DNA of 46,118 nt from Oceanospirillales bacterium (lineage in GTDB: Bacteria > Pseudomonadota > Gammaproteobacteria > Pseudomonadales > Balneatricaceae). Shown in pieces: positions 1 to 8,865 of the stretch (position 1 is its first letter; each line of letters opens with the position of its first letter). Both the position numbers and the translations under genes were made by a program. The notes under the pieces were generated by a model. It saw only the letters and a list, made by a program, of their open reading frames with translations. It was not told where the DNA came from and made no database searches. The stretch lies in the NCBI GenBank assembly GCA_018223185.1, contig JAAEYW010000032.1:1-46118 (forward strand), written 5' to 3'.

Positions 1-55
1 TCGTTAAGCGATTTTACTCACATAATGCGGTGTCCAAAACTACCGGTGCAGATCA
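1..55. mobile_element. Possible insertion-sequence end at the left edge
   Basis: The similarity of the neighbouring minus-strand gene to SpoIIAA-like proteins stops abruptly near position 56. Read leftward from 55 on the minus strand, the sequence begins TGATCTGCACCGG and continues with GTTTTGGACACC, which resembles the TG-starting ends of IS3-like elements. The in-frame TGA that ends the broken gene (53-55) would be the first three bases of the element. No transposase can be read because the window ends here. The identification is inferred from the break and the style of the terminus. Confidence 0.4.
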
Positions 56-286
56 TATAAAATCACTGCCGTGACGGATACCCAGTTTGGTATCTTCCCA
101 GATCGCGCCAGCCTCCCAGCCTTTGAAGTTATGATCGAGATAGATCAGACAGCGTACCTTGCCGTGGGCTGCCACTTTTTCTTCCAGCAGGGGTAAAAAG
201 ATATCCTGATAGTCCGCTGATGTCAGTTTTTCAGTCGCCTGTACCACAATGATATCACCAGCAGTTTCCGGCAGAATGTGAAGCAT
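53..286 (-). pseudogene. SpoIIAA-like (STAS-fold) protein, 3' truncated
   Basis: The 77-residue product has the N-terminal beta-alpha pattern of SpoIIAA-like proteins of the DUF3478 type: an opening beta strand, then KLTSADYQDIFLPLLEE, then CLIYLDHNFKGWEAGAIWED. Members are usually about 120 residues; this copy ends after HGSDF, just before the second half of the fold (normally a conserved valine-rich strand). The start at 286 is supported by AAGGAA eight bases upstream. The stop lies in foreign-looking sequence, so the gene appears interrupted rather than naturally short. Full-length relatives are small cytoplasmic proteins with no settled function. Confidence 0.6.
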
Positions 287-428
287 CGCTGTTTCCTTTA
301 ATCACAGAGAGAATATTGAGGGGTAGTGTATCGGTGTTGCTGGCGGAGTCAAAAAAGTTTCGCATATGCCGATACAGTGTATGGTGAAACCTGTCAGCGA
401 GTTCTGAGGGTATTAATGGGCGGCTATT

Positions 429-902
429 ATGACAAGATTTATTGCGTTGCTATTACTGTTGAGTCTGAGTGGCTGTGGTTCACAGCCATACCGTGCAGCA
501 GAGCTGCCTTCCTCAACGGCTGAACCGTCGTCAGAGGTAAGGGCGAGTCTGTTGCAGCAATACCGGGAGTGGCAGGGAGTTCCTTATCTGCTGGGAGGAC
601 AAGACAAGCAGGGGGTGGATTGTTCCGCCTTCACCCAGTTGACCTTTCGTCAGCGGCTGGGTGCTGAAATTCCCCGGACGACCCTGGCACAGGCGCGGCT
701 GGGATATCAGGTAGAGATGCCACAGCTGCAACCGGGAGACCTGCTGTTTTATCGTTCCAGGGTTAAACTGAGGCACGTGGGTATCTATATCGGTAAAGGA
801 GAGTTTCTGCATGCTTCGACCAGTCGGGGAGTGATGATATCGTCACTGAATAATCCCTATTGGATACAGCACTTCTGGCAGGCCCGGCGCCTGACCGATT
901 AA
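429..902 (+). CDS. NlpC/P60 family lipoprotein, probable murein endopeptidase
   Basis: This 157-residue protein begins with a lipoprotein signal peptide ending in the lipobox LSGC, giving a lipidated Cys16. The NlpC/P60 domain fills residues 40-155. The cysteine peptidase residues are visible: Cys65 in GVDCSAF, His116 in RHVGIYI and His128 in FLHAST. Relatives such as MepS (Spr) and NlpC hydrolyse the D-Glu/mDAP-linked bonds of peptidoglycan stem peptides or cross-links and are anchored to the outer membrane. The size is typical. It appears to be a single-gene unit. Which bond is cut cannot be told from the sequence. Confidence 0.88.
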   Translation: MTRFIALLLLLSLSGCGSQPYRAAELPSSTAEPSSEVRASLLQQYREWQGVPYLLGGQDKQGVDCSAFTQLTFRQRLGAEIPRTTLAQARLGYQVEMPQLQPGDLLFYRSRVKLRHVGIYIGKGEFLHASTSRGVMISSLNNPYWIQHFWQARRLTD

Positions 903-1003
903 AGCATGGATTCAGTTAAATGTAACAGATTGTTGCGTGTCTGCATTCTGGTATAGTGTGCGGCACGTTATTGAACCACCCACTATTAAATCACCGAGTT
1001 GTA

Positions 1004-1477
1004 ATGAGCTATCTGCCAATTGAGCAATATAAGAAAGCCTGGATCTTCAGGCATAAAGACCTGCCGGTTAGTGAAGAGGATCTGGAGCAGATTAAGCCGC
1101 TGACGGAATCACGGGCTGAGCAGGTCTGGACTCAGCAAATCAGTAAACATTGTAATCATCCCGGCCTGTTCGGCGAGGATGACTGGGCTAATAAGAATCA
1201 AACCTGGCTGGAAACTGATAACTGGCAGCAGACCTGGGAGTCTGATGATTCCGCTTTGCCAGCGTTGCTGGCAGAACATCTGCAATGGGATGATCAGACG
1301 GTCGTCTGGTTTTGCTACAGCAGCGAGCATGTTATTGAAACCCGCTGGGATGTGTTTCGCCGCAACTGGAAGAACTTTCTGTTTTTTGATGATGGCCCGA
1401 TACTGATCGGCCGAAAACGTAAGCAGGTTGTACAGTTTAACCAGACGGGTAACTACCGGATTGGTAATCGTAAGTAA
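1004..1477 (+). CDS. DUF2947 family protein
   Basis: The product, 157 residues from the start chosen here, is acidic and rich in tryptophan and matches my recollection of DUF2947 proteins of Vibrio and Oceanospirillales, which open with a similar (M)SYLPIEQYKKAWIF segment. An upstream in-frame start at 956 would add 16 residues that do not look like the family, so the ATG at 1004 is preferred. No signal peptide, membrane segment or catalytic motif is visible, so a soluble cytoplasmic protein is expected. Function is unknown. Confidence 0.6.
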   Translation: MSYLPIEQYKKAWIFRHKDLPVSEEDLEQIKPLTESRAEQVWTQQISKHCNHPGLFGEDDWANKNQTWLETDNWQQTWESDDSALPALLAEHLQWDDQTVVWFCYSSEHVIETRWDVFRRNWKNFLFFDDGPILIGRKRKQVVQFNQTGNYRIGNRK

Positions 1478-1483
1478 GTTTGT

Positions 1484-1508
1484 CTGGCTGATCATTCAGG
1501 TCAGCCAG
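1484..1508. terminator. Inverted repeat after the DUF2947 gene
   Basis: A perfect 8-bp stem, CTGGCTGA and TCAGCCAG, encloses a 9-base loop just after the stop codon at 1477. There is no downstream T-run, so it may be a weak or Rho-assisted 3' end rather than a classical intrinsic terminator. Confidence 0.35.
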
Positions 1509-1607
1509 AGATCACCCACGTATCATCGTTAATCCTGTTTAAATCATTCTTGCCAGGGACAGTAAATGTCGGGGATGGATTCCTGTTGTTAGTTGTAGGG
1601 ATCTTCT

Positions 1608-2405
1608 ATGCTGTATCGTTCTCTGATCGTTTTGTTTGTATTCTTTCTACCTGCGTTTGCGACGGCGGAGTCTGCGCCGTCCTTCAATAAATCAAAGCGT
1701 ATTCTTGCTGAACTTTATCAGGTTAATCCCATCAGTTTTTATTGCGGCTGCGAGTATCGGGCAGAGGGAAAAAAACTGGTCCCCCTGTGGCAGAGTTGTG
1801 GCTTTAAACCCCGTAAAAATGCAAACCGGGCTGGGCGTATAGAGTGGGAGCATATCGTGCCGGCCTGGGCATTTGGTCATCAGCAGCAGTGTTGGCAGGA
1901 AGGTGGACGTAAAGCCTGTAAAAAAGATAAGACATTCCGCCGCATGGAAGCTGATCTGCACAACCTTGTTCCTGCCATTGGCGAGGTTAATGGTGATCGT
2001 TCAAATTACAGCTTCACCTTGCTGGAAGGAGAGCCCCGTGTCTATGGTCGTTGCGATATGGAGGTCGATTTTAAAAGGCGTAAGGCTGAACCCCCTCTGA
2101 ATCGCCAGGGGGATATTGCCCGCACCTATTTTTATATGCGTGATCAGTATGGGTTGAAGATCAGCGCCAGGCAGGAGAAGCTGTTTTCCGCCTGGAATGC
2201 TCAGGACCCGGTTGATAGCTGGGAGGTACAGAGAAATATACTGATCACCCGCGTGCAGGGCAACAGTAATCCCTATGTTACCGCTCCTCTTGAAGCGATG
2301 GGGGTTGAAGATAAGCCTGTTGATTCCGCTTCGGGTGAGTGGCGTGGTGATGAAGCTGAGGCTTCGCTGTTACAACGCCTGCTGTCAAAACGAGGACCGC
2401 TTTAG
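1608..2405 (+). CDS. endA: Endonuclease I, secreted (EndA/Dns family)
   Basis: The 265-residue protein has a clear signal peptide (about residues 1-20, ending FATAES) and the endonuclease I fold. Conserved motifs are RIEWEHIVPAWAFG, with the catalytic His near residue 82, and EADLHNLVPAIGEVNGDRSN, which holds metal-binding residues. Several cysteines suggest disulfides in a periplasmic or extracellular enzyme. The family cleaves double-stranded DNA non-specifically with a divalent metal and serves nutrient acquisition or limits DNA uptake. The C-terminal 35 or so residues after the conserved NSNPYV segment are a non-conserved tail. Confidence 0.93.
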   Translation: MLYRSLIVLFVFFLPAFATAESAPSFNKSKRILAELYQVNPISFYCGCEYRAEGKKLVPLWQSCGFKPRKNANRAGRIEWEHIVPAWAFGHQQQCWQEGGRKACKKDKTFRRMEADLHNLVPAIGEVNGDRSNYSFTLLEGEPRVYGRCDMEVDFKRRKAEPPLNRQGDIARTYFYMRDQYGLKISARQEKLFSAWNAQDPVDSWEVQRNILITRVQGNSNPYVTAPLEAMGVEDKPVDSASGEWRGDEAEASLLQRLLSKRGPL

Positions 2406-2489
2406 CGATGTACCGGCTTCTCTTCGCCACAGATCATGATAATCTACGGCAATGCTCTTAAACCATAGCGGCTGTTGTCGAGGAATCTG

Positions 2490-3302
2490 ATGATAAAACC
2501 CTATTACAGGACGGTTCTGATCTATCTGATCTTTGCTTCATTGTGGATCTATTTTTCGGATGCCCTTGTGGCTAGCCTGTTTCGTTCGCCGGAGATGATT
2601 ACTCAGGCTCAGAACCTTAAAGGTTTGGCGTTTGTCAGCTGTACTGCTGGCTTACTGCTGTTTCTGATCCGTTCGGATCTGAACCGTATTGAACAGGCAA
2701 ATCTAAATCTGCGAAAGAGTTATGATCAGACACTCAAGGGGTGGGTACAGGTGATGGATATTCGCCATAAGGAGACCGGAGAACATAGTCTGCGGGTTAC
2801 CCGAATGACGGTCAGACTGGCTTCTTTGTTGGGCATCAGCGGTGATGAACTGACCTGCATAGCCCGGGGCGCATTAATGCATGATGCGGGTAAAGTCGGA
2901 GTTCCGGATACGATTCTGATTAAGCCCGGTCCGCTTGATGATAAAGAGTGGGCTGTCATGACACAGCATCCGGTAATCGCCCGGGATATGATGAGAGATA
3001 TTGAGTTTCTTAAACCCTCAATCGATATTCCTTACAGCCATCATGAACGCTGGAATGGTACCGGCTATCCGCAAGGGCTGGCAGGTGAACAGATTCCGCT
3101 GGCGGCCAGGATTTTTGCCATCATTGATGTCTGGGATGCGCTGTCAGAACATCGGGTATATAAACAGGCCTGGCCTGAGGATGAGGTTTTACTCTATATC
3201 AGTGAGCAGGCGGGGATTCATTTCGATCCTGAGATTGTTGAGGTGTTTCTTGATAATTACGATGAAATTAAAGACGCCGCAATGCAGCCGTCGTATTTTT
3301 AG
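2490..3302 (+). CDS. Membrane-anchored HD-GYP domain phosphodiesterase
   Basis: The preferred start is ATG 2490, with GAGG six bases upstream; a TTG at 2475 would add five residues. Two membrane segments (about residues 8-31 and 42-60) precede an HD-GYP domain. The HD pair lies at H131-D132 in MHDAGK, a second histidine pair is in YSHHERWNGTGYP, and GYP is at about residues 192-194. The later motif DVWDAL is also typical. Such domains hydrolyse c-di-GMP to pGpG or GMP at a metal centre. No sensory domain beyond the short membrane hairpin is evident. It converges with the large GGDEF-EAL gene, so two c-di-GMP genes sit side by side. Confidence 0.88.
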   Translation: MIKPYYRTVLIYLIFASLWIYFSDALVASLFRSPEMITQAQNLKGLAFVSCTAGLLLFLIRSDLNRIEQANLNLRKSYDQTLKGWVQVMDIRHKETGEHSLRVTRMTVRLASLLGISGDELTCIARGALMHDAGKVGVPDTILIKPGPLDDKEWAVMTQHPVIARDMMRDIEFLKPSIDIPYSHHERWNGTGYPQGLAGEQIPLAARIFAIIDVWDALSEHRVYKQAWPEDEVLLYISEQAGIHFDPEIVEVFLDNYDEIKDAAMQPSYF

Positions 3303-3392
3303 GAGAGTACTGGAATGAATACCGGAACGAATACCTGAACGTAAGCACAGCAGTATTTCTGGCCGGATTGTTCTGTTAATGGATCAGTAACG

Positions 3393-6300
3393 TTAATCGG
3401 TCAGAAACAGTGGCTGTTCGCAAAACTTTTTGTGCCAGTGTTCAAACTGCTTTTCTGTCATCGCACTGGCATAGAAAAAACCCTGTCCATAGTCACAGTG
3501 TGCTTGCTGCATCAGCGTGTGCTGCTCAATAGTTTCAATCCCTTCAGCAATGACTTTCAGGCCCAGAGTGTGTGCCATAACAATGATAGCGTTACACAGA
3601 ACCAGATCATCTGAACCGGCCTGCAGGTTGCGGATAAAGGTTTGGTCTATTTTCAGATAATCGATATCCATACGGCTCAGATGGGCCAGCGATGAGAAGC
3701 TGGTTCCAAAGTCGTCCAGTCCAATCTGAATATTGGCGTCCCGTAACTGTACGATCTTTTGCCTGGTTTCTGCTGAAGATTCCATCAGCAGGCTTTCGCT
3801 GATCTCTATGCTTAGCTCAGCATTTTCTATGTCAGATTCGCGGGCTATTGCAATCCAGCGTTCATGGGCTGAGCTATCTGCATGGCTGTCGAAATGGCTC
3901 GGGGATGCGTTGATACAGACCTGTAACTCCGGGATCAGATTTTTTCGCCACCGCTTTGCCTGTTGCAGTGCCTCCCGGAAAACCCAGTCTCCCAGTTCCT
4001 GTATGATGCCGCCCTGTTCGGCTGCCTGAATGAACTGGTGAGGGAACATTAATCCTTCGTCGGGATGGTTCCAGCGAATCAGTGCCTCGGCTTTCACTAC
4101 CGTCATACGCTGCAGATTGATCACCGGCTGATAGTAAAGCTGGAACTGATGTTTGCTGATCGCTTCATGCAATGCCGTTATCAGTTGAGCACGTTTCAGA
4201 GACAGCGTTTGCATCCCTTCAGTAAAAAAGTGCAGTGTGCCGCGGCCCGCCGCTTTTGCCGCATACATCGCCTGATCAGCGTTTTTAATCAGCTGTTCTG
4301 CAGTATCTCCATCCTGAGGGTAGAGGGTTGCGCCAATACTCGCAGAGATATAACGTTGTTGATTTTCCAGATCGAACGGTTGTTTCAGAACGCTGAGTAT
4401 CTTTTCCCCGACCTGTTGCACCTGGGCGCTGTTTTCAATCTGCGGCAGTATGATTGTGAACTCATCTCCACCCAAACGGGAGATCGTGTCGCTGCTGCGA
4501 ACCAGGCTTCTAAAGCGCTCGGCTACTTCGATCAGCAGCTGATCACCGACATTATGACCCAGTGTGTCATTGATCTCCTTAAAGCGGTCAAGATCGAGAA
4601 ACAGCAATGCGAAGGACGATTTTGACCGGGCCGCCAGACGAATCTCCTGAGACAGCCGGTCCATGAACATTCTGCGGTTGGGCAGATTTGTTAATGGATC
4701 AAAATTTGCCTGTGTCCATATCAGCTCTTCGGTGCGTTTTTTCTCAGTGATATCGGAGAAGGTGGCAATCCGTTGATAGATCGTATTGTCATCGCCGAAG
4801 AGGGTATTGATATTGAGCCAGGCGATGTAGATCTCGCCATTTTTATGACGGTTCCAGATCTCTCCCTGCCATTTGCCTGATTCATTCAGACTGCCGAGCA
4901 TGTCTTCATAGAACTGGCTTTTATGAACCCCTGAGCGCAGCAGGGCGGGGGTGTGGCCGATCACCTCCCCGGCCTGATAACCGGTAATCTGAGAGAACGC
5001 GTTATTCACCTTAATAATTTTGTTTTCGGCATCAACTATCATGATGGCATCATTGCTTTCAAAAGCCGCGGCAGCCAGGCGCAGTTGTTCCGTTTGCCTC
5101 TGCTCCTCGAAGTTCATATGGGTTCCGGCGATACAGAGTGGATGGTTGTTTTTACCAAACCGGATTGGCTTGCCCCGGCTCTTTATCCAGAGCCACCGGT
5201 TGTCTTTGGTGAGCAGCCTGAACTGAATCTCTGCAGCGTGATTGTCGAGTACCCGTGGCAGAAAACTGATGTAAAAACGAACCTGGTCTTCAGGGTGCAT
5301 CAGTTTTCTAAACAGCTGTCTGTTGAGATGAAATGCCTGATCTTTATAGCCAAGCATTTTGTAGCACTGGCTATCCCAGTGAATTGAGTCATTTGTCAGA
5401 TCCCAGCTCCACAAACCGGTCTGCGTGGCTTCCATTGTCAGACGGTAGCGTTCTTCTGACTCTCTCAATGCCAGTTCATAGCGGTTATGATTTCTGTGGA
5501 GCTGATTAAATGCCCTGATCAGCTGGCCCACTTCATCATTGCTTCTTACCGCCAGGGCTTGTTCGGGAAGTTGACCGTCAGCCATTTTACGGATATCCCG
5601 CGCGGCATTTCGCAGCGGTGTCAGCAGCTTTCTTATCAGGTAGGTGATTAAGCCCGCCATTAAAAAGCTGATAACCAGAATCACCGTTATGATCTTTTCT
5701 GAAAGACTGTTAACGTCAGCCATCGCTTTGTGCAACGGATAGGTACGGATAATTACCCAACCCAGTTTGTCCAGCTTTGCTGAAGCGTAAATGACCTTAT
5801 TGCCATTTCCGTCGGTGGTTATTCCCGACGATTCCCCTGCCTGAATCAGTTCGATACAGTCGCAGTGTTTCTCTTTTTCATAACTTTCAAGCGGTACGCC
5901 TTTAAGGGTATCGGTCACATAGATGCCCAGATTCGGGTCTGTCACCATCACTCTGCCACCGTCAGTAAATGTTATGCGGGATATCTCCTTGAGCAGGTTG
6001 TCCTGAGCCAGGAGGTTAACACCAAAGATATAGCCCAGCACCTCGCCGGAAGCAGAGAGAATCGGTGTGTTAATCGCAAACAGCGGGCTTTTCAGTCCCT
6101 TGCCAAACAGAGGTTTGGTGATCACTGTGGACTTTAATATACGGGCTTTTTGCAGGTGTTCCCGGTCTGAAAAATCAATACCGGTCCGGTAGGGCACCGT
6201 AGGGTAGTCAACCAGTGATATACCCGCCTGGTTCAGCACCACAACACCGCCATTAAACAGGGCGTGTAATTGCGTATCCCGTGTCAGTGCTTCCTGTATT

Positions 6301-6569
6301 TTTTCATTCGAATAAAGCTGGTATCTGGAGTGAAGCGAATCGGTAAAGGTTTCCAGATAAGACACCCGTTTCTGTAAAGCAGAATCCATCTGCCGAACCA
6401 CCATGTCTACCATCGTCTGCTGCTGTTCGACCAGGAGTCTGGTTGAGCCTTGTTGCAGGTAATTGAAAATCAGCATTGTTATGGCTCCGGCAGATAAAAG
6501 AAATCCTGCCAGTGTCAGTATCAAAACCCGGTTATGCAGGGATGTCGGTACAAAACGGTTAAAAACCAT
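3393..6569 (-). CDS. Cache-HAMP-PAS-PAS-GGDEF-EAL c-di-GMP turnover protein
   Basis: A 1058-residue membrane sensor. The N-terminal membrane segment (about 15-35) is followed by a periplasmic double-Cache region (about 40-280), a second membrane segment (about 288-310), a HAMP linker, two PAS domains (about 375-485 and 495-620), a GGDEF domain and an EAL domain. GGDEF is intact near residue 698 and is preceded, five residues earlier, by RSSD, matching the RxxD inhibitory site. The EAL motif EALIRW lies near residue 827, and later EAL hallmarks (EISESLLME, DDFGTSFSSL, AEGIET) are present. Both synthesis and breakdown of c-di-GMP are therefore possible. The Cache ligand is unknown. Confidence 0.93.
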   Translation of the reverse strand: MVFNRFVPTSLHNRVLILTLAGFLLSAGAITMLIFNYLQQGSTRLLVEQQQTMVDMVVRQMDSALQKRVSYLETFTDSLHSRYQLYSNEKIQEALTRDTQLHALFNGGVVVLNQAGISLVDYPTVPYRTGIDFSDREHLQKARILKSTVITKPLFGKGLKSPLFAINTPILSASGEVLGYIFGVNLLAQDNLLKEISRITFTDGGRVMVTDPNLGIYVTDTLKGVPLESYEKEKHCDCIELIQAGESSGITTDGNGNKVIYASAKLDKLGWVIIRTYPLHKAMADVNSLSEKIITVILVISFLMAGLITYLIRKLLTPLRNAARDIRKMADGQLPEQALAVRSNDEVGQLIRAFNQLHRNHNRYELALRESEERYRLTMEATQTGLWSWDLTNDSIHWDSQCYKMLGYKDQAFHLNRQLFRKLMHPEDQVRFYISFLPRVLDNHAAEIQFRLLTKDNRWLWIKSRGKPIRFGKNNHPLCIAGTHMNFEEQRQTEQLRLAAAAFESNDAIMIVDAENKIIKVNNAFSQITGYQAGEVIGHTPALLRSGVHKSQFYEDMLGSLNESGKWQGEIWNRHKNGEIYIAWLNINTLFGDDNTIYQRIATFSDITEKKRTEELIWTQANFDPLTNLPNRRMFMDRLSQEIRLAARSKSSFALLFLDLDRFKEINDTLGHNVGDQLLIEVAERFRSLVRSSDTISRLGGDEFTIILPQIENSAQVQQVGEKILSVLKQPFDLENQQRYISASIGATLYPQDGDTAEQLIKNADQAMYAAKAAGRGTLHFFTEGMQTLSLKRAQLITALHEAISKHQFQLYYQPVINLQRMTVVKAEALIRWNHPDEGLMFPHQFIQAAEQGGIIQELGDWVFREALQQAKRWRKNLIPELQVCINASPSHFDSHADSSAHERWIAIARESDIENAELSIEISESLLMESSAETRQKIVQLRDANIQIGLDDFGTSFSSLAHLSRMDIDYLKIDQTFIRNLQAGSDDLVLCNAIIVMAHTLGLKVIAEGIETIEQHTLMQQAHCDYGQGFFYASAMTEKQFEHWHKKFCEQPLFLTD

Positions 6570-6898
6570 TCATACACATCCATAATTTTAAGTGATGAGG
6601 CAAAGATATATCCTCAATAAACACGTGCGCTCAAATTAATTTACAGTTTCCTGTCAGTTGACCTGATTGGGAGCAACTGCGCATAAACTATCCAATAATA
6701 AGGTTCAGCTTAGCCTGATCAGGTGAATTTGAAACAGCAACATCGTCAAAATGGTGATTGATTTTGTCGCAATTCCCGCCCGTTGTAGGAAGAGAAATCT
6801 TCGTTCAGAATGGTTTCAGGCATATTTAACAGGTTTTCTTTCAGGTATCATTTTCGACTTTTATAACAGGCTGCTGCTGTGGCCTTCGGATTCTGTTA
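6570..6898. other. Intergenic region, divergent promoters
   Basis: These 329 bases separate two divergent genes and must carry both promoters. The only clear structure is a 10-bp palindrome, CCTGATCAGG, at 6714-6723. No RNA gene, repeat or confident promoter hexamers were recognised. Confidence 0.3.
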
Positions 6899-8731
6899 AT
6901 GCTGCAATTTTTTGAACGTCTGACAAACCCATACCCTGAGCCGGAACCTGGTCAGCCGCCAAAAGGGCTGTACGCGTTTTGTCGCTACTATATGCGCGGG
7001 ATGGAGTGGCCGCTGTTGGTGATGACGCTGTGTTCTGCGTTGCTGGCAATGCTTGAAGTCTCGCTGTTCGGTTTTCTGGGGCAGCTGGTGGACTGGCTGA
7101 GTACCAAGCAGCCCGGGACATTCTGGCAGGAGGAGGGGGATACCCTCACACTGGTCGGAATCCTGTTGTTGGTCGGCCTGCCGCTGCTGGTGGTACTTCA
7201 CTCGTTAATTGTTCATCAGGTGTTGTTGGGTAATTTCCCAATGTCGGTTCGCTGGCTGGCACACCGTTATCTGCTGCGTCAGAGTCTGTCGTTTTATCAG
7301 AATGACTTTGCCGGGCGGATTGCCACAAAAGTGATGCAGACCTCACTGGCGGTGCGGGAGGCGGTGATGAAACTGCTTGATGTACTGGTTTATATTGCGG
7401 TTTATTTTCTCTCGATGCTGGTGTTGGTGGCACAGTCAGATCTTCGCCTGATGTTACCTTTATTGGGCTGGCTGGTCGGTTACTGTCTGTTGATGTGGTA
7501 TTTCGTTCCCCGCCTGAGGGATGTTTCAGCGGTACAGGCGGATGCCCGCTCATCAATGACCGGACGGATTGTTGATAGTTACACCAATATATCAACGGTG
7601 AAGCTGTTTTCTCATAGTCAGCGTGAATCGGATTATGCCCGCGAAAGTATGGATGGCTTTCTGGCAACGGTGTACCGGCAGATGCGACTGGCCACCGGTC
7701 TCAATGTGACGGTGCAGTGTCTCAACTATCTGTTGTTGTTCACCACCACGGCAGTGGCAATCTACCTGTGGAGTTTCAGTCTGGTGACGGTGGGGGCCAT
7801 TGCGATAGCAATCAGCCTGGCTCTGCGTCTTAACGGTATGTCCCAGTGGATTATGTGGGAAGTCAGTATGTTGTTTGAGAATATTGGTACCGTCAATGAT
7901 GGTATGAATACTCTGTCTCAGCCTCTTGATGTAACCGATCAGCACGATGCGAAACCGCTGGTTGTTGAGGCCGGGTCGATCCGTTTCAACGATGTTTCTT
8001 TTCACTACGATAAGAGTGAAGGGGTTATCGAACATCTGAATCTCGACATCAAACCCGGAGAAAAGGTGGGGCTGGTGGGGCGTTCCGGAGCCGGGAAATC
8101 AACTCTGGTCAATCTGTTGCTACGTTTCCATGATCTGGCTGACGGACAGATCCTGATTGATGGACAGGATATCAGCCAGGTGCAGCAGGACAGTCTGCGG
8201 CATCAGATCGGTATGGTGACTCAGGACACCTCACTGCTGCATCGCAGTGTACGGGATAATATCCTCTATGGTCATCCGGATGCGTCTGACGAACAGATGA
8301 CGGATGCAGCAAAACGGGCAGAAGCCCATGACTTTATACTTGGGTTGAGCGATCCTCAGGGCCGCACTGGCTATGATGCTCAGGTGGGGGAACGGGGCGT
8401 TAAACTGTCCGGCGGACAGCGTCAGCGCATCGCCATTGCCCGGGTCATTCTGAAGGATGCTCCGATTCTGATTCTGGATGAGGCCACTTCAGCGCTGGAT
8501 TCTGAGGTTGAAGCGGATATTCAGCGCGGTCTGTCCAATCTGATGCAGGGCAAAACTGTTATCGCGATTGCTCACAGACTGTCGACTATTGCGGCAATGG
8601 ACCGGCTTATTGTGCTCGATCAGGGGCGTATCGTGGAGCAGGGAAACCACCATCAGCTGGTGGAGCAAGGGGGCATCTATGCCCAGCTATGGGCGCATCA
8701 GTCGGGTGGTTTTATCGGTATGGATACCTGA
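6899..8731 (+). CDS. ABC exporter half-transporter (fused membrane and ATPase domains)
   Basis: The 610-residue protein has an N-terminal six-helix exporter domain (about residues 30-330) and a C-terminal nucleotide-binding domain (about 355-600). Walker A is GRSGAGKST, the signature is LSGGQRQR, Walker B is ILILDEATSALD and the switch histidine is in AIAHRLST. This MsbA/MdlB-like organisation works as a homodimer or heterodimer in the inner membrane, exporting lipids, drugs or peptides. No partner half-transporter, accessory protein or peptidase domain is adjacent, so a homodimer is most likely. The substrate cannot be predicted. Confidence 0.88.
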   Translation: MLQFFERLTNPYPEPEPGQPPKGLYAFCRYYMRGMEWPLLVMTLCSALLAMLEVSLFGFLGQLVDWLSTKQPGTFWQEEGDTLTLVGILLLVGLPLLVVLHSLIVHQVLLGNFPMSVRWLAHRYLLRQSLSFYQNDFAGRIATKVMQTSLAVREAVMKLLDVLVYIAVYFLSMLVLVAQSDLRLMLPLLGWLVGYCLLMWYFVPRLRDVSAVQADARSSMTGRIVDSYTNISTVKLFSHSQRESDYARESMDGFLATVYRQMRLATGLNVTVQCLNYLLLFTTTAVAIYLWSFSLVTVGAIAIAISLALRLNGMSQWIMWEVSMLFENIGTVNDGMNTLSQPLDVTDQHDAKPLVVEAGSIRFNDVSFHYDKSEGVIEHLNLDIKPGEKVGLVGRSGAGKSTLVNLLLRFHDLADGQILIDGQDISQVQQDSLRHQIGMVTQDTSLLHRSVRDNILYGHPDASDEQMTDAAKRAEAHDFILGLSDPQGRTGYDAQVGERGVKLSGGQRQRIAIARVILKDAPILILDEATSALDSEVEADIQRGLSNLMQGKTVIAIAHRLSTIAAMDRLIVLDQGRIVEQGNHHQLVEQGGIYAQLWAHQSGGFIGMDT

Positions 8732-8865
8732 AGAGTCGATACAGGGCTTTAAAATACGTCGCTTAAAAAGGCTCTGTAACGTAATGATATGTAGTATAGG
8801 CGTCTGACATACTCGTACCGTCTAATTAAAACCTGACAGTCATAATGGATAGAAGGAAATTCCGG

